DNA from: Aquisalinus luteolus
GTDB taxonomy: Bacteria; Pseudomonadota; Alphaproteobacteria; Caulobacterales; Parvularculaceae
Direction of reading: 5' to 3'
NCBI RefSeq assembly: GCF_009712425.2
Contig: NZ_VCJR02000001.1
Coordinates: 1,430,001 to 1,494,000, forward strand
Length of the DNA stretch: 64,000 nucleotides
Part shown: positions 24,622-32,468 of the stretch, in pieces
Position numbering within the stretch: the first letter of the stretch is position 1
Layout of the letters: each line of letters opens with the position of its first letter
Made by a program: the position numbers and the translations under genes
Notes under the pieces: generated by a model
The model's database searches: none
What the model saw: the letters and a program-made list of their open reading frames with translations, nothing else
Told to the model about the DNA's origin: nothing

Positions 24622-25809
24622 TTATTCGACGTCGGGCACCTTGTTGATCGGCGACACCTCAAGATCGACCGGGGCCATCATCGGCGGGGCCATGGTCGCT
24701 TCTTCGGCCCGGATCGCCTGCAACGCCGCAAGCCGCGCAGTCGCGTTCTGGCGTATGTCTTCGTAGAACAGGTTGAAGTTCAGCGGGGCCCATTGGCGCC
24801 CGAACCAGCGCGGATGTTTCAGCCAGCCGGTCGATGGCATCGGCACGACAACGATCCCGTCCCTGCAGGTTGCCGACACGGCTTTCTCGACCAGCACCGG
24901 CTGTTCGCCGAAGGGCATGCCTGTCGCCGATGCTGCACCCAGATGCCGATCCCGGCTGACCTCGCCATCGCCGGGCCGCCAGCTGAGCGGATTGGTACAC
25001 AGCAACTCGCGGTCTTCCGGTGCCTGCAGGTCGCCATTACTGTCCCAGCCAAGCTCGCGATTGCGGGTGCGCCACATCTCCTTTTCCAGCCGTGTCGAAT
25101 AGGCTGTCCATGAGATCACGCAGCGCACGTCTTCAGACCCTTCGCAGGCGGACGTATTGGCAAGGGCATAGTTGAAGAGGTCGAGCGGTGTTGCCTGATC
25201 GATCAGATAGGCAGCGGCGAGCCGTCGGCGCAGGGCCTCGTCATCCTGGAAATAATCCATCAACAGGCGCTGGGCATGCAGCCCGCCCTGACCATAGCCG
25301 ACGATGAAGACAGGGCGCTCTGGCTCCACACGTGTCAGGAAGTTCTCGAAGGCGCGCGCAACGTCTTCATAGGCGAGCTTGCGGGACGCTCGTCCCTGAT
25401 GCTTGAAAGTGAAGAAAGCATAGAGCGTCGCCTGCCGGTAATAGGGAGCGTAAATATCGCCCAGCCCTGCAAATGGGCCAGCCTCATTGGGCAGCGCGGT
25501 CTTGAGGGTCAGCTCACCAGCATCTGGATCATCAACCGGTGCGTTCCATTCTTCCCGGCTCGCATATGTCGTGCTGTGAATGTAAAAGACAGCCGCCTGT
25601 TCAGCACCTTCACGCTCTGAATTATCAGGCAGCATTGCCCAGTTGTCAGCCAGGGCATAATCCGGCGCAGGCGGCGGCGCATAGGTCTCGTAGGGTGTTT
25701 TCGGGTTCAGGAAGAACAGGACAAGATTTTCCTGCAACGCAAAGGCCGCCAGGCCGACGACAACGGCGAAGGCCAGGCAGACCGAACTGACAATCCAGCG
25801 AAACGTCAT
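24622..25809 (-). CDS. DUF3089-like alpha/beta hydrolase, apparently lacking the nucleophile Ser
   Basis: A 395-aa protein with an N-terminal membrane anchor or signal (VSSVCLAFAVVVGLAAFAL), followed by the DUF3089 lipase-like fold. Typical blocks are AVFYIHSTTYASREEWNAP, YAPYYRQATLYAFF and a C-terminal FNLFYEDIRQNATAR. The nucleophile elbow, which in this family reads roughly G-H-S-Q-G, here reads VGYGQGGLHAQ with Gly in place of Ser. The substitution is clear in the DNA (GGT). It may be inactive, use another residue, or be a divergent enzyme. It is not tightly linked to the photolyase gene (80 bases). Confidence 0.75.
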   Translation of the reverse strand: MTFRWIVSSVCLAFAVVVGLAAFALQENLVLFFLNPKTPYETYAPPPAPDYALADNWAMLPDNSEREGAEQAAVFYIHSTTYASREEWNAPVDDPDAGELTLKTALPNEAGPFAGLGDIYAPYYRQATLYAFFTFKHQGRASRKLAYEDVARAFENFLTRVEPERPVFIVGYGQGGLHAQRLLMDYFQDDEALRRRLAAAYLIDQATPLDLFNYALANTSACEGSEDVRCVISWTAYSTRLEKEMWRTRNRELGWDSNGDLQAPEDRELLCTNPLSWRPGDGEVSRDRHLGAASATGMPFGEQPVLVEKAVSATCRDGIVVVPMPSTGWLKHPRWFGRQWAPLNFNLFYEDIRQNATARLAALQAIRAEEATMAPPMMAPVDLEVSPINKVPDVE

Positions 25810-26036
25810 GCAAACCTCATTGGCAGACCTCGAGGATACAGGTCTCCTTCATGCCCAACAATACAACGCCGGAAAGATGGGAAAATTCTTTATACATTAC
25901 AGGAATTTACTCCGGCTGCCGCAAAAAGGCTCAGATACGGCAAGAAAATCATTATATAGGAACGATAGTATGTGACCGAATTCAGGCGGCCACCTGACGG
26001 GGCAGGCCACAAAGGCAATCTGAGGGGATTTTTCCA

Positions 26037-26843
26037 TTGCCCGAGACGAAGAAGAAAGATGACAGTTCGATCCTGCTGAAGGCGCAAAAGCCCGGCTTCT
26101 TTGCGCGTATGCGCAACAACTTTCTGACCGGGATCGTTGTAGGTGCGCCGATCGGCATCACCTTCTGGCTCATCTGGCTGTTCATCACCGGGCCGGTTGC
26201 TAGTCTCGATGAAACCGTCCGCGGGTTCCTGCCGAGCCAGTTCACCCCGACCCAGTTCCTGGAATATCTGCCGGGCTTCGGCCTGATCATGGCAATGATT
26301 GCGCTCATCCTGCTGGGCGCACTTGCCAAGAACTTCATCGGTCGATCGCTGATCAGTTTCGGCGAGCGCCTCGTCGATTCCATTCCGGGCGTGCGCAACC
26401 TCTACGGCTTCTTCAAGAACGTCTTCGAGATGGCGCTGCAGCAGTCGGAGCGCTCTTTCAAGGAAGTCGCCCTTCTGGAATATCCGCGCCCCGGCCTTTG
26501 GGCCCTGGCATTTGTCGTTACCAAGACGAAGGGCGAGGTCTCCTACAAGCTGCGTGACGCCAGCGAAGATCTCGTCAGCGTCTTCATCCCGACGACACCG
26601 AACCCGACATCCGGCTTCCTGCTATTCGTACCGCAAGCTGACCTGCGCATTCTGGACATGACGGTCGAAGATGGCGCCAAGCTGATCTTCTCGGCTGGTC
26701 TCGTCACGCCGGCTTATGATCCTGACGATTATATCGAACAGCTGGAGGAGGCAGCGGCAAAGGCTTCCGGCGAGAGCGAAAAGTCAAAGCGTGGCCTGCC
26801 TTTCAATATTGGCCGAAAGAACAGGAAAGAAGAAAAAGAATAG
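26037..26843 (+). CDS. DUF502 membrane protein
   Basis: A 268-aa DUF502 family protein. Two N-terminal membrane segments (FLTGIVVGAPIGITFWLIWLF and FGLIMAMIALILLGALA, about residues 29-50 and 80-97) are followed by the conserved GERLVDSIPGVRNLYGFFK and a soluble domain with VFIPTTPNPTSGFLLFV. The C-terminus is charged. The likely start is TTG 26037, preceded by GAGGGG; the next in-frame ATG (26109) would remove part of the cytoplasmic head. The family is widespread in proteobacteria and plants, but the biochemical role is unclear. It is convergent with the HEAT protein gene. Confidence 0.88.
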   Translation: MPETKKKDDSSILLKAQKPGFFARMRNNFLTGIVVGAPIGITFWLIWLFITGPVASLDETVRGFLPSQFTPTQFLEYLPGFGLIMAMIALILLGALAKNFIGRSLISFGERLVDSIPGVRNLYGFFKNVFEMALQQSERSFKEVALLEYPRPGLWALAFVVTKTKGEVSYKLRDASEDLVSVFIPTTPNPTSGFLLFVPQADLRILDMTVEDGAKLIFSAGLVTPAYDPDDYIEQLEEAAAKASGESEKSKRGLPFNIGRKNRKEEKE

Positions 26844-26847
26844 GGTC

Positions 26848-27726
26848 TCATCCCGCGCCCAGTCTCGCCAGGTGCAGGGCCGTCCATTCGCGCACCATGC
26901 GGTGCCTGTCATCAAGGCCACGACTGAGGGTTTCCCGGTACTCACCACATTCATTTGCTGTGCTGGCGAGCGCCTTGATCGCGTTGAACCTCGTATAGCC
27001 GCTGGCCGCGTTTTCCGCGATGTCCTGAACAATGCCTTCCGTATTTTCCCTGTCGAGCAGGAGAGCTGCCGAGAACAGCGCAGGTGACGGCGCGATATTG
27101 ATGATCTGGGTGATGACGGCCTTTTCCAGATCAAACGCATACTGGTCCGTTATGCGTGTCCGGGCTGTGTTCTCCACGATGTTCAGGCTGATCGACAAGC
27201 TGTCCGGCGGCAGCTGGTCATGTACATCGACGCCTGCGCGATAGAGCATGACGCGCCCCCGGTTGAGGCTTGTCGTTCCGCAATATATCAGGCCCGGAAC
27301 GTGCTCACCGGGATATCCATCGACCTTGTCTGCATCATATTCGTAATAGTTGCTGCTATAGCCCGGGCCTTCATAGCCAACGGTCAGGAAATTGAAATTG
27401 TGGTCATGGGGACGGTGATAGAAGAATGGCCCTGTGCCGGTTGCCTTGACGATCGGATCGGTAAGGGCAGGCCAGATATTGGCCCGGATGAAAAAATTAT
27501 CCTGCCATCCCGTTGTGCGGTACAGTATCATCACTTGGGCGGTATAGGCATAAACCGCTTCGGTATCGCTATAGGCCTGTTTCAATTCTTCGATGGCTAG
27601 GTCGGCCAGGAAGCGACGGTTGTTGGCGAGGCAGTAAAGGGGTGTCGCTGCCTGCGCAAAGGAATCAATTCTGGTTGTGTCGATCCGCTCCTCCCGCATC
27701 CATTCGGCGAGGTCCTCGATACTCAT
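26848..27726 (-). CDS. HEAT-repeat protein B, unknown function
   Basis: A 292-aa protein (ATG 27726 after AGGAAATC). The middle part (about residues 80-200) holds a His-rich motif, YHRPHDHNFNFLTVGYEG, and a later HDQLPPDSLSISLNI. These resemble a metal-binding cupin-like barrel, but I am not certain. The C-terminal 70 residues read as HEAT/PBS-lyase-like repeats (ASGYTRFNAIKALAS, RHRMVREWTALHLARL). It lies 25 bases after HEAT protein A and shares a similar architecture and a short DLEKAVI/LSLKKIV-like segment with it. It is the last gene of a three-gene unit with a 43-aa peptide. Function unknown. Confidence 0.7.
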   Translation of the reverse strand: MSIEDLAEWMREERIDTTRIDSFAQAATPLYCLANNRRFLADLAIEELKQAYSDTEAVYAYTAQVMILYRTTGWQDNFFIRANIWPALTDPIVKATGTGPFFYHRPHDHNFNFLTVGYEGPGYSSNYYEYDADKVDGYPGEHVPGLIYCGTTSLNRGRVMLYRAGVDVHDQLPPDSLSISLNIVENTARTRITDQYAFDLEKAVITQIINIAPSPALFSAALLLDRENTEGIVQDIAENAASGYTRFNAIKALASTANECGEYRETLSRGLDDRHRMVREWTALHLARLGAG

Positions 27727-27751
27727 GATTTCCTGACTTTCAGCAGGTAGA

Positions 27752-28723
27752 TCAAGCGGCACGGATGCCCCTCTCGGACAGGTAGCCGATTGTCCGGGCA
27801 GCATTATTCCTGACCCCGGGATTGCGATCTCTTGCCGCCATGCTTGTCAGGATGGGCAGGGCCTCCACGGGAGACAGGGCGGTCAGCTCTCTCGCAGCCT
27901 GCCAGCGAACATAGTGTTCGGGATGGTCGGTCAGGGCCTTCAGGGCTATTGCAGCCTCCGGGTGTGCGAACAGCCTTGCAAGAGAGCTGACCACCTGAAG
28001 CCGGTTTATGCGCTGGTCGGCGGCAACGATCTTCTTCAGTGACAGCGTGCGGCTGTCATAGTCGGCCATCACGCTGCCGGTCTTCTTGCGGCAATAGGAC
28101 TGGAGGAGAACCGCACTGCTCTCGGCATGGCGATAGACAAGCGCTTCGCTGCCGCCCCGGCATGTAAGTGTCTCGCCCGGGGTCAGTCTCTTATCGCCCT
28201 CCGGGCTGCATTTCAGTCCGGCATGGACCGGTGTTTTGTCTGTGATCACCGCGGCCGAGTAGCCATCCAGATGAAGTGCCTTGCCAGACAACATCGAGAG
28301 GCTGGTATAGCCAGCGGCGAAGCGGATAGTCGGAGGCATCCCGCTCGCAGCCATGGCCTCATTGAAAGCCACGGCATCAATAACGATCAGCGTCACAAGC
28401 ACCTTGGCATGGCTGAATAGCGTCCAGCCGGTAATTGCGCCGTGGTCCAGCGCCAGTGCCGGTGAGTTGTACCAGGGCACAGCCTGATAGGAGCGCAGCT
28501 CATGACGGATCAGCGGTTTCAGGCTGTCGACCGTAATATACTCACCGACCGCACCAAGAATTTCCTGCGGCGTCTTGAGCGTCGCGAGGGCCTTGGCCAG
28601 GTCCGTGAAAGTTGGATGATTTCGATAGAAATTTTCGGTCTTTTCGACACTGTCCGCTACCAAAGCCCGCCGTTCGGAAAGCTTCAGGGCGCACAAATGC
28701 TGATCCGCATACCTGTCAGGCAT
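27752..28723 (-). CDS. HEAT-repeat protein A, unknown function
   Basis: A 323-aa protein from ATG 28723 (an upstream start at 28783 is possible but would overlap the small peptide gene). About 220 N-terminal residues have no recognised fold; they contain HGAITGWTLFSHAKVL, TCRGGSEALVYRHAES and QSYCRKKTGSVMADYD. The C-terminal 110 residues show clear HEAT-like repeats: RLQVVSSLARLFAHPEAAIALK, HYVRWQAARELTAL, NPGVRNNAARTIGYL. It lies between the 43-aa peptide gene and HEAT protein B on the same strand. A paired binding or modifying role on the peptide is a guess. Confidence 0.7.
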   Translation of the reverse strand: MPDRYADQHLCALKLSERRALVADSVEKTENFYRNHPTFTDLAKALATLKTPQEILGAVGEYITVDSLKPLIRHELRSYQAVPWYNSPALALDHGAITGWTLFSHAKVLVTLIVIDAVAFNEAMAASGMPPTIRFAAGYTSLSMLSGKALHLDGYSAAVITDKTPVHAGLKCSPEGDKRLTPGETLTCRGGSEALVYRHAESSAVLLQSYCRKKTGSVMADYDSRTLSLKKIVAADQRINRLQVVSSLARLFAHPEAAIALKALTDHPEHYVRWQAARELTALSPVEALPILTSMAARDRNPGVRNNAARTIGYLSERGIRAA

Positions 28724-28766
28724 CGGTACGATCTTTCTGACTGTGTGGGAAATGCGGGCTGGTATT

Positions 28767-28898
28767 TTAGCTGAAGATAGCAATCAGCCCGGCAACGATG
28801 ACTGTCACGGATGCCGTTACAGTCTGGCCCCATTCAGTATCCGGCATGGTAGCGTCGAATTCCAGAACCGGCAGGTCATCGATTTTGATATCGTGCAT
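28767..28898 (-). CDS. 43-aa peptide with acidic head and hydrophobic tail
   Basis: A short ORF on the minus strand: ATG 28898, stop TAA 28767. It is preceded by GAGGGGCTTACACC, a good ribosome site. The peptide begins MHDIKIDDLPVLEFDATMPD (acidic) and ends in a 17-residue hydrophobic stretch rich in Val, Ile and Thr, ending FS. It is 43 bases upstream of HEAT protein A on the same strand. The acidic leader-like head plus hydrophobic tail could mark a small membrane protein or a ribosomally made modified peptide precursor. Confidence 0.55.
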   Translation of the reverse strand: MHDIKIDDLPVLEFDATMPDTEWGQTVTASVTVIVAGLIAIFS

Positions 28899-28984
28899 GG
28901 TGTAAGCCCCTCACATCTCCACTATAGGTAGAAGGATGAGCCGAAATTTACCCTTCGTCAACCATGGATGGCAATTTATGGCAT

Positions 28985-31084
28985 TTATCCCGACCTCAAC
29001 AACTTTACCGCGTCATCGCGGCTGAACAGATAAAGCAGGTGGCGCAATGCCTCGCCACGGGGCGTCTTCAGGTCGGGGTCTTCCTCGACGACCAGGCTCG
29101 CATCGTCCCGCGCCATGTCCAAGAGCCGCGCATGGGTGCCGACATCAGCCAGCCGAAAAACAGGGAATCCGGATTGCGCCGACCCAAGCGCATCACCTGC
29201 ACCGCGCAGGCGCAAATCTTCCTCGGCAATCAGGAATCCGTCTTCGGTTTCCCGCAATATATTCAGCCGCGCCTTTGCCGTTTCACCCAGCTGACCGCCT
29301 TCGCCGGCCTTGTAGAGGAGGAGGCAGGTTGATGCCTTGTCGCCACGCCCGACCCGGCCGCGGAGTTGGTGCAACTGGGCAAGGCCGAAGCGTTCTGCAT
29401 GTTCGATCACCATGATCGTGGCCGCCGGCGCATTCACCCCGACCTCGATCACAGTCGTTGCGACAAGGACACGTATCGTGCCGTTGTAGAAAGCCTCGAC
29501 CACCGCATCTTTTTCTTCTGATTTCATTTTGCCGTGTACAAGGCCGACCCGATCACCGAGATGCTGCAGCAACTCGCCATAGCGCGCCTCGACCGAGGTC
29601 AGGTCGATTATGTCGGAGGTCTCGACCAGCGGGCACACCCAATAGACCTGTTCGCCTTTCTCCACCGCCCGGGAAACAGCACCGATCACCTGGTCGACCT
29701 TGTCGAGCGGCACGGCACGGGTGTCGACGGGCTTTCGGCCCGGCGGCTTTTCCTTGATCTGGCTGACCTCCATGTCGCCATAGGTCGTCAGGGCCAGTGT
29801 GCGCGGGATCGGCGTTGCCGTCATCACCAGCACATCGGCCCGTCGCCCCTTGTCCTGCAGCGCGACCCGCTGGTGCACGCCGAAGCGATGCTGTTCGTCG
29901 ATGATAACGAGACCCAGATCATCATAGACGACATCATCGGAAAAAACGGCGTGGGTGCCAATGAGGATATTGATATAACCCTTTGCCAGTCCTGACAATT
30001 TTGCCGCCCGCTGCTGTCCCTTGTCACGGCCCGTGAACATCTCGACCGTGATGTTGGTGTCCTTCAGCAATGGCTCGATCGAGGCGAAATGCTGCCGCGC
30101 CAGGATCTCCGTCGGCGCCATCATCACCGCCTGCGAGCCGCTCTCTATCGCCGCCAGTATCGCCATCAAAGCGACCACCGTTTTGCCAGAGCCGACATCG
30201 CCTTGCAGTAGCCGCACCATGCGGTGCGATGCGCCCATGTCCGAGAGGATATCGTCGAGCGCCCGGGTCTGGTCGCCGGTCAGGCGGAAGGGCAGCGCTT
30301 TGGCGACCTCGTTGCGCAGGTGTCCGTCGCCCTCGCGAGACTTGCCCGCTGTCTTGCGGCGCTGCCGTCGGATCAGGGCGAGGGCGAGCTGATTCGCCAG
30401 CAATTCGTCATAAGCGAGCCGCTGGCGGGTGATCGATTGCGGATTGAGGTCGAGATCGCTTTCCGGCGCATGGGCGGCCTGGATTGCCTCCTGCCAGCCC
30501 GGCCATTTCTCGGTAATCATGATGTCGCCGCGCATCCAGTCGGGCAGGGCTGGCGCCCGGCTCGCAGCTTCCTGTGCCGCCTTGCGCATGGTCTTAGCGG
30601 CAAGCCCTTCGGTCAGCGGATAGACCGGCTCGATCAGCGGCATCTCGTCGGCCTTTCCCGGATCGACGATATAATCCGGATGGGTCATCTGCAGCGCGGC
30701 GCCATAGCGCTCGACCCGGCCGGAGACGATACGCCTTTCGCCCTCAGGCAGCACCCGCATCAGGTAATCCGGACGGGCATGGAAGAAGACGAGCGTCACA
30801 TAGCCAGTCTCGTCGGAGCACAGCACCTTGTAGGGCAGGCGCTGGCGGCCCTTTGGTGGAGGGGTATGCTTCTCGACGCTCACCGTCAGCGTCACCAGCC
30901 GGCCTTCGTCAGCGGTCATGATCTGCGGGCGATAGGAGCGGTCGATGACGCCGGACGGCAGGGTCAGCATCACGTCGATCACACGCGGCCCCGCCACCTT
31001 GCCGATCAGCGCCGCGACCTTCGGCCCGACACCGGCAAGGCTCGTTACATCGGCAAACAGGGGATTGAGGCTCTCCGGACGCAT
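28985..31084 (-). CDS. recG: ATP-dependent DNA helicase RecG
   Basis: Branch-migrating helicase that rescues stalled forks and processes recombination intermediates (699 aa). The N-terminal wedge/OB domain starts PLFADVTSLAGVGPKVAALIG. Helicase motifs are RLLQGDVGSGKTVVALMA (motif I), IIDEQHRFGVHQR (motif II), VMTATPIPRTLAL (motif III), ATTVIEVGVNAPAATIMVIEHAERFGLAQLHQLRGRVGRG (motifs V/VI, given here as a landmark spread over 40 residues). Length and motif set are those of typical RecG. It is divergent from sdhE. Confidence 0.97.
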   Translation of the reverse strand: MRPESLNPLFADVTSLAGVGPKVAALIGKVAGPRVIDVMLTLPSGVIDRSYRPQIMTADEGRLVTLTVSVEKHTPPPKGRQRLPYKVLCSDETGYVTLVFFHARPDYLMRVLPEGERRIVSGRVERYGAALQMTHPDYIVDPGKADEMPLIEPVYPLTEGLAAKTMRKAAQEAASRAPALPDWMRGDIMITEKWPGWQEAIQAAHAPESDLDLNPQSITRQRLAYDELLANQLALALIRRQRRKTAGKSREGDGHLRNEVAKALPFRLTGDQTRALDDILSDMGASHRMVRLLQGDVGSGKTVVALMAILAAIESGSQAVMMAPTEILARQHFASIEPLLKDTNITVEMFTGRDKGQQRAAKLSGLAKGYINILIGTHAVFSDDVVYDDLGLVIIDEQHRFGVHQRVALQDKGRRADVLVMTATPIPRTLALTTYGDMEVSQIKEKPPGRKPVDTRAVPLDKVDQVIGAVSRAVEKGEQVYWVCPLVETSDIIDLTSVEARYGELLQHLGDRVGLVHGKMKSEEKDAVVEAFYNGTIRVLVATTVIEVGVNAPAATIMVIEHAERFGLAQLHQLRGRVGRGDKASTCLLLYKAGEGGQLGETAKARLNILRETEDGFLIAEEDLRLRGAGDALGSAQSGFPVFRLADVGTHARLLDMARDDASLVVEEDPDLKTPRGEALRHLLYLFSRDDAVKLLRSG

Positions 31085-31167
31085 GAGAACAAATAGCGAT
31101 AATTTGCGCCGCTCGCCAAGTACATTGCGGTGATGACCTTTTCCACAGATCGGCCTACATAGGCGTC

Positions 31168-31461
31168 ATGACCGAGACACCACTGACAGACCCGCATCGA
31201 AAGCAGCTCCTCTATCGCGCCATGCATCGCGGCTTCAAGGAAGCCGACATCGTCATCGGCCGCTTCGCCAAACAGAACCTCGCCACCATGACCGATGGGC
31301 AGGTGAGGGAGTTCGAAGGCCTGCTGGATGTCCCGGACCAGGACCTCTACGCCTGGATCATCGGCCGCGTGCCGGTGCCCGCCAATTACGAAGGCGAGGT
31401 CATGACCATGCTTCAGGCCTTCCCGGTGGCTGAAAGCATCGCCGAAGAAAGCCAGAGCTGA
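31168..31461 (+). CDS. sdhE: Succinate dehydrogenase assembly factor 2 (flavinator)
   Basis: A 97-aa SdhE/SDHAF2 family protein that helps attach FAD covalently to SdhA (also FrdA). The conserved RGFKEADIVIGRFA region, here HRGFKEADIVIGRFAKQN, and the FEGLLDVPDQDLYAWIIG block are present, as in the mitochondrial and bacterial family. It is divergent from recG, an arrangement I recall as common in alphaproteobacteria. Its stop overlaps the start of the next gene (TGATG at 31459-31463). Confidence 0.94.
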   Translation: MTETPLTDPHRKQLLYRAMHRGFKEADIVIGRFAKQNLATMTDGQVREFEGLLDVPDQDLYAWIIGRVPVPANYEGEVMTMLQAFPVAESIAEESQS

Positions 31462-32393
31462 TGACGCATTCGGGTGACAAGACACCGAATGTCACCCGCC
31501 GACAGGCCATAGCCTCTGGGCTTGCGGCAGGCAGCAGCATGATGAGCCAGAGCACGCAGGCCCAATCTGAAGACACGCAGAGCGTCGACGAGCAATATCA
31601 ACCGTTTACGGACAAGTTCCTGTTTGAGAACTCAGATATTTCTCATCCTGTCTACAAGGCAGGCGAGGGGCCGGGCGTCCTCCTGATGCACGAACTCCCC
31701 GGCATGGTCCCTGAATTCTGGCGGCTGGCGGAATGGATCAGGGATGCGGGCTTCACCGTCTTTGCGCCGGACCTTTATGCCGACGACCTCGAAACGCCGG
31801 TGCGAACCTCGCTGACGGGCAATGGCCTGAGGGCCTGCATCTCCCGTGAAATCCACCTCTTCGCGAAAAACGCCTCAAGTCCCATCACTGTCTGGCTCAG
31901 AGCATTGGCGGCGCAGATGCATGAGGAGTGCGGCGGTCCGGGCATCGGCGCCATCGGCCTGTGCATGACCGGCAATTTCGCCCTGTCGCTGGTACTGGAG
32001 AAGGGTGTCATCGCGCCCGTCGCCTCCGAACCCTCCCTGCCACTGGGCCTGTCCAAGCGCGCCCATGCAGCCCTGCATCTGAGCAAGGAAGAAAAGCAGG
32101 CCCTGCAAGACAGGACGGACGTCCCCGTCATGGCGCTGCGCTTCAAGGGTGATCCGGTCTGCCGCAAGGCGCGGTTCGATGCACTGGAAGAACTGGTCGG
32201 CAAGGACCGCCTGATCCGCATCGAACTCGATGACGAGCACAAGAATCCCAACGGCAATAACTTCCCCCACGCCGTGCTGACCAAGGATCTGATCGACGAG
32301 GAAGGCTCCGTCACGCTGGAAAAGAAAGACGAGGTCATTGCTCATCTGCAGCGCCTCCTCTTGCCGCAGGCACAGCCAGCGCCCTTGCCCTGA
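31461..32393 (+). CDS. Dienelactone hydrolase-like protein with Tat-type signal
   Basis: A 310-aa alpha/beta hydrolase of the dienelactone hydrolase family. The N-terminus contains a twin-arginine-like signal (TRRQAIASGLAAG). The hydrolase core has VLLMHELPGMVPEFWRLAEWI, DLYADDLETP, and the nucleophile elbow IGLCMTGNFALSL with Cys as in dienelactone hydrolase. A His near NNFPHAVLT fits the catalytic triad. Export by Tat implies a periplasmic role; the substrate is unknown. The gene overlaps the sdhE stop and precedes mfd. Confidence 0.8.
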   Translation: MTHSGDKTPNVTRRQAIASGLAAGSSMMSQSTQAQSEDTQSVDEQYQPFTDKFLFENSDISHPVYKAGEGPGVLLMHELPGMVPEFWRLAEWIRDAGFTVFAPDLYADDLETPVRTSLTGNGLRACISREIHLFAKNASSPITVWLRALAAQMHEECGGPGIGAIGLCMTGNFALSLVLEKGVIAPVASEPSLPLGLSKRAHAALHLSKEEKQALQDRTDVPVMALRFKGDPVCRKARFDALEELVGKDRLIRIELDDEHKNPNGNNFPHAVLTKDLIDEEGSVTLEKKDEVIAHLQRLLLPQAQPAPLP

Positions 32394-32468
32394 CCGGCAG
32401 TCAACGCTACGTCACATTTCAACACGCGGCGCCAATCCGGGCGGCCGCGTTTTTTGCCGTGAGCGAGT

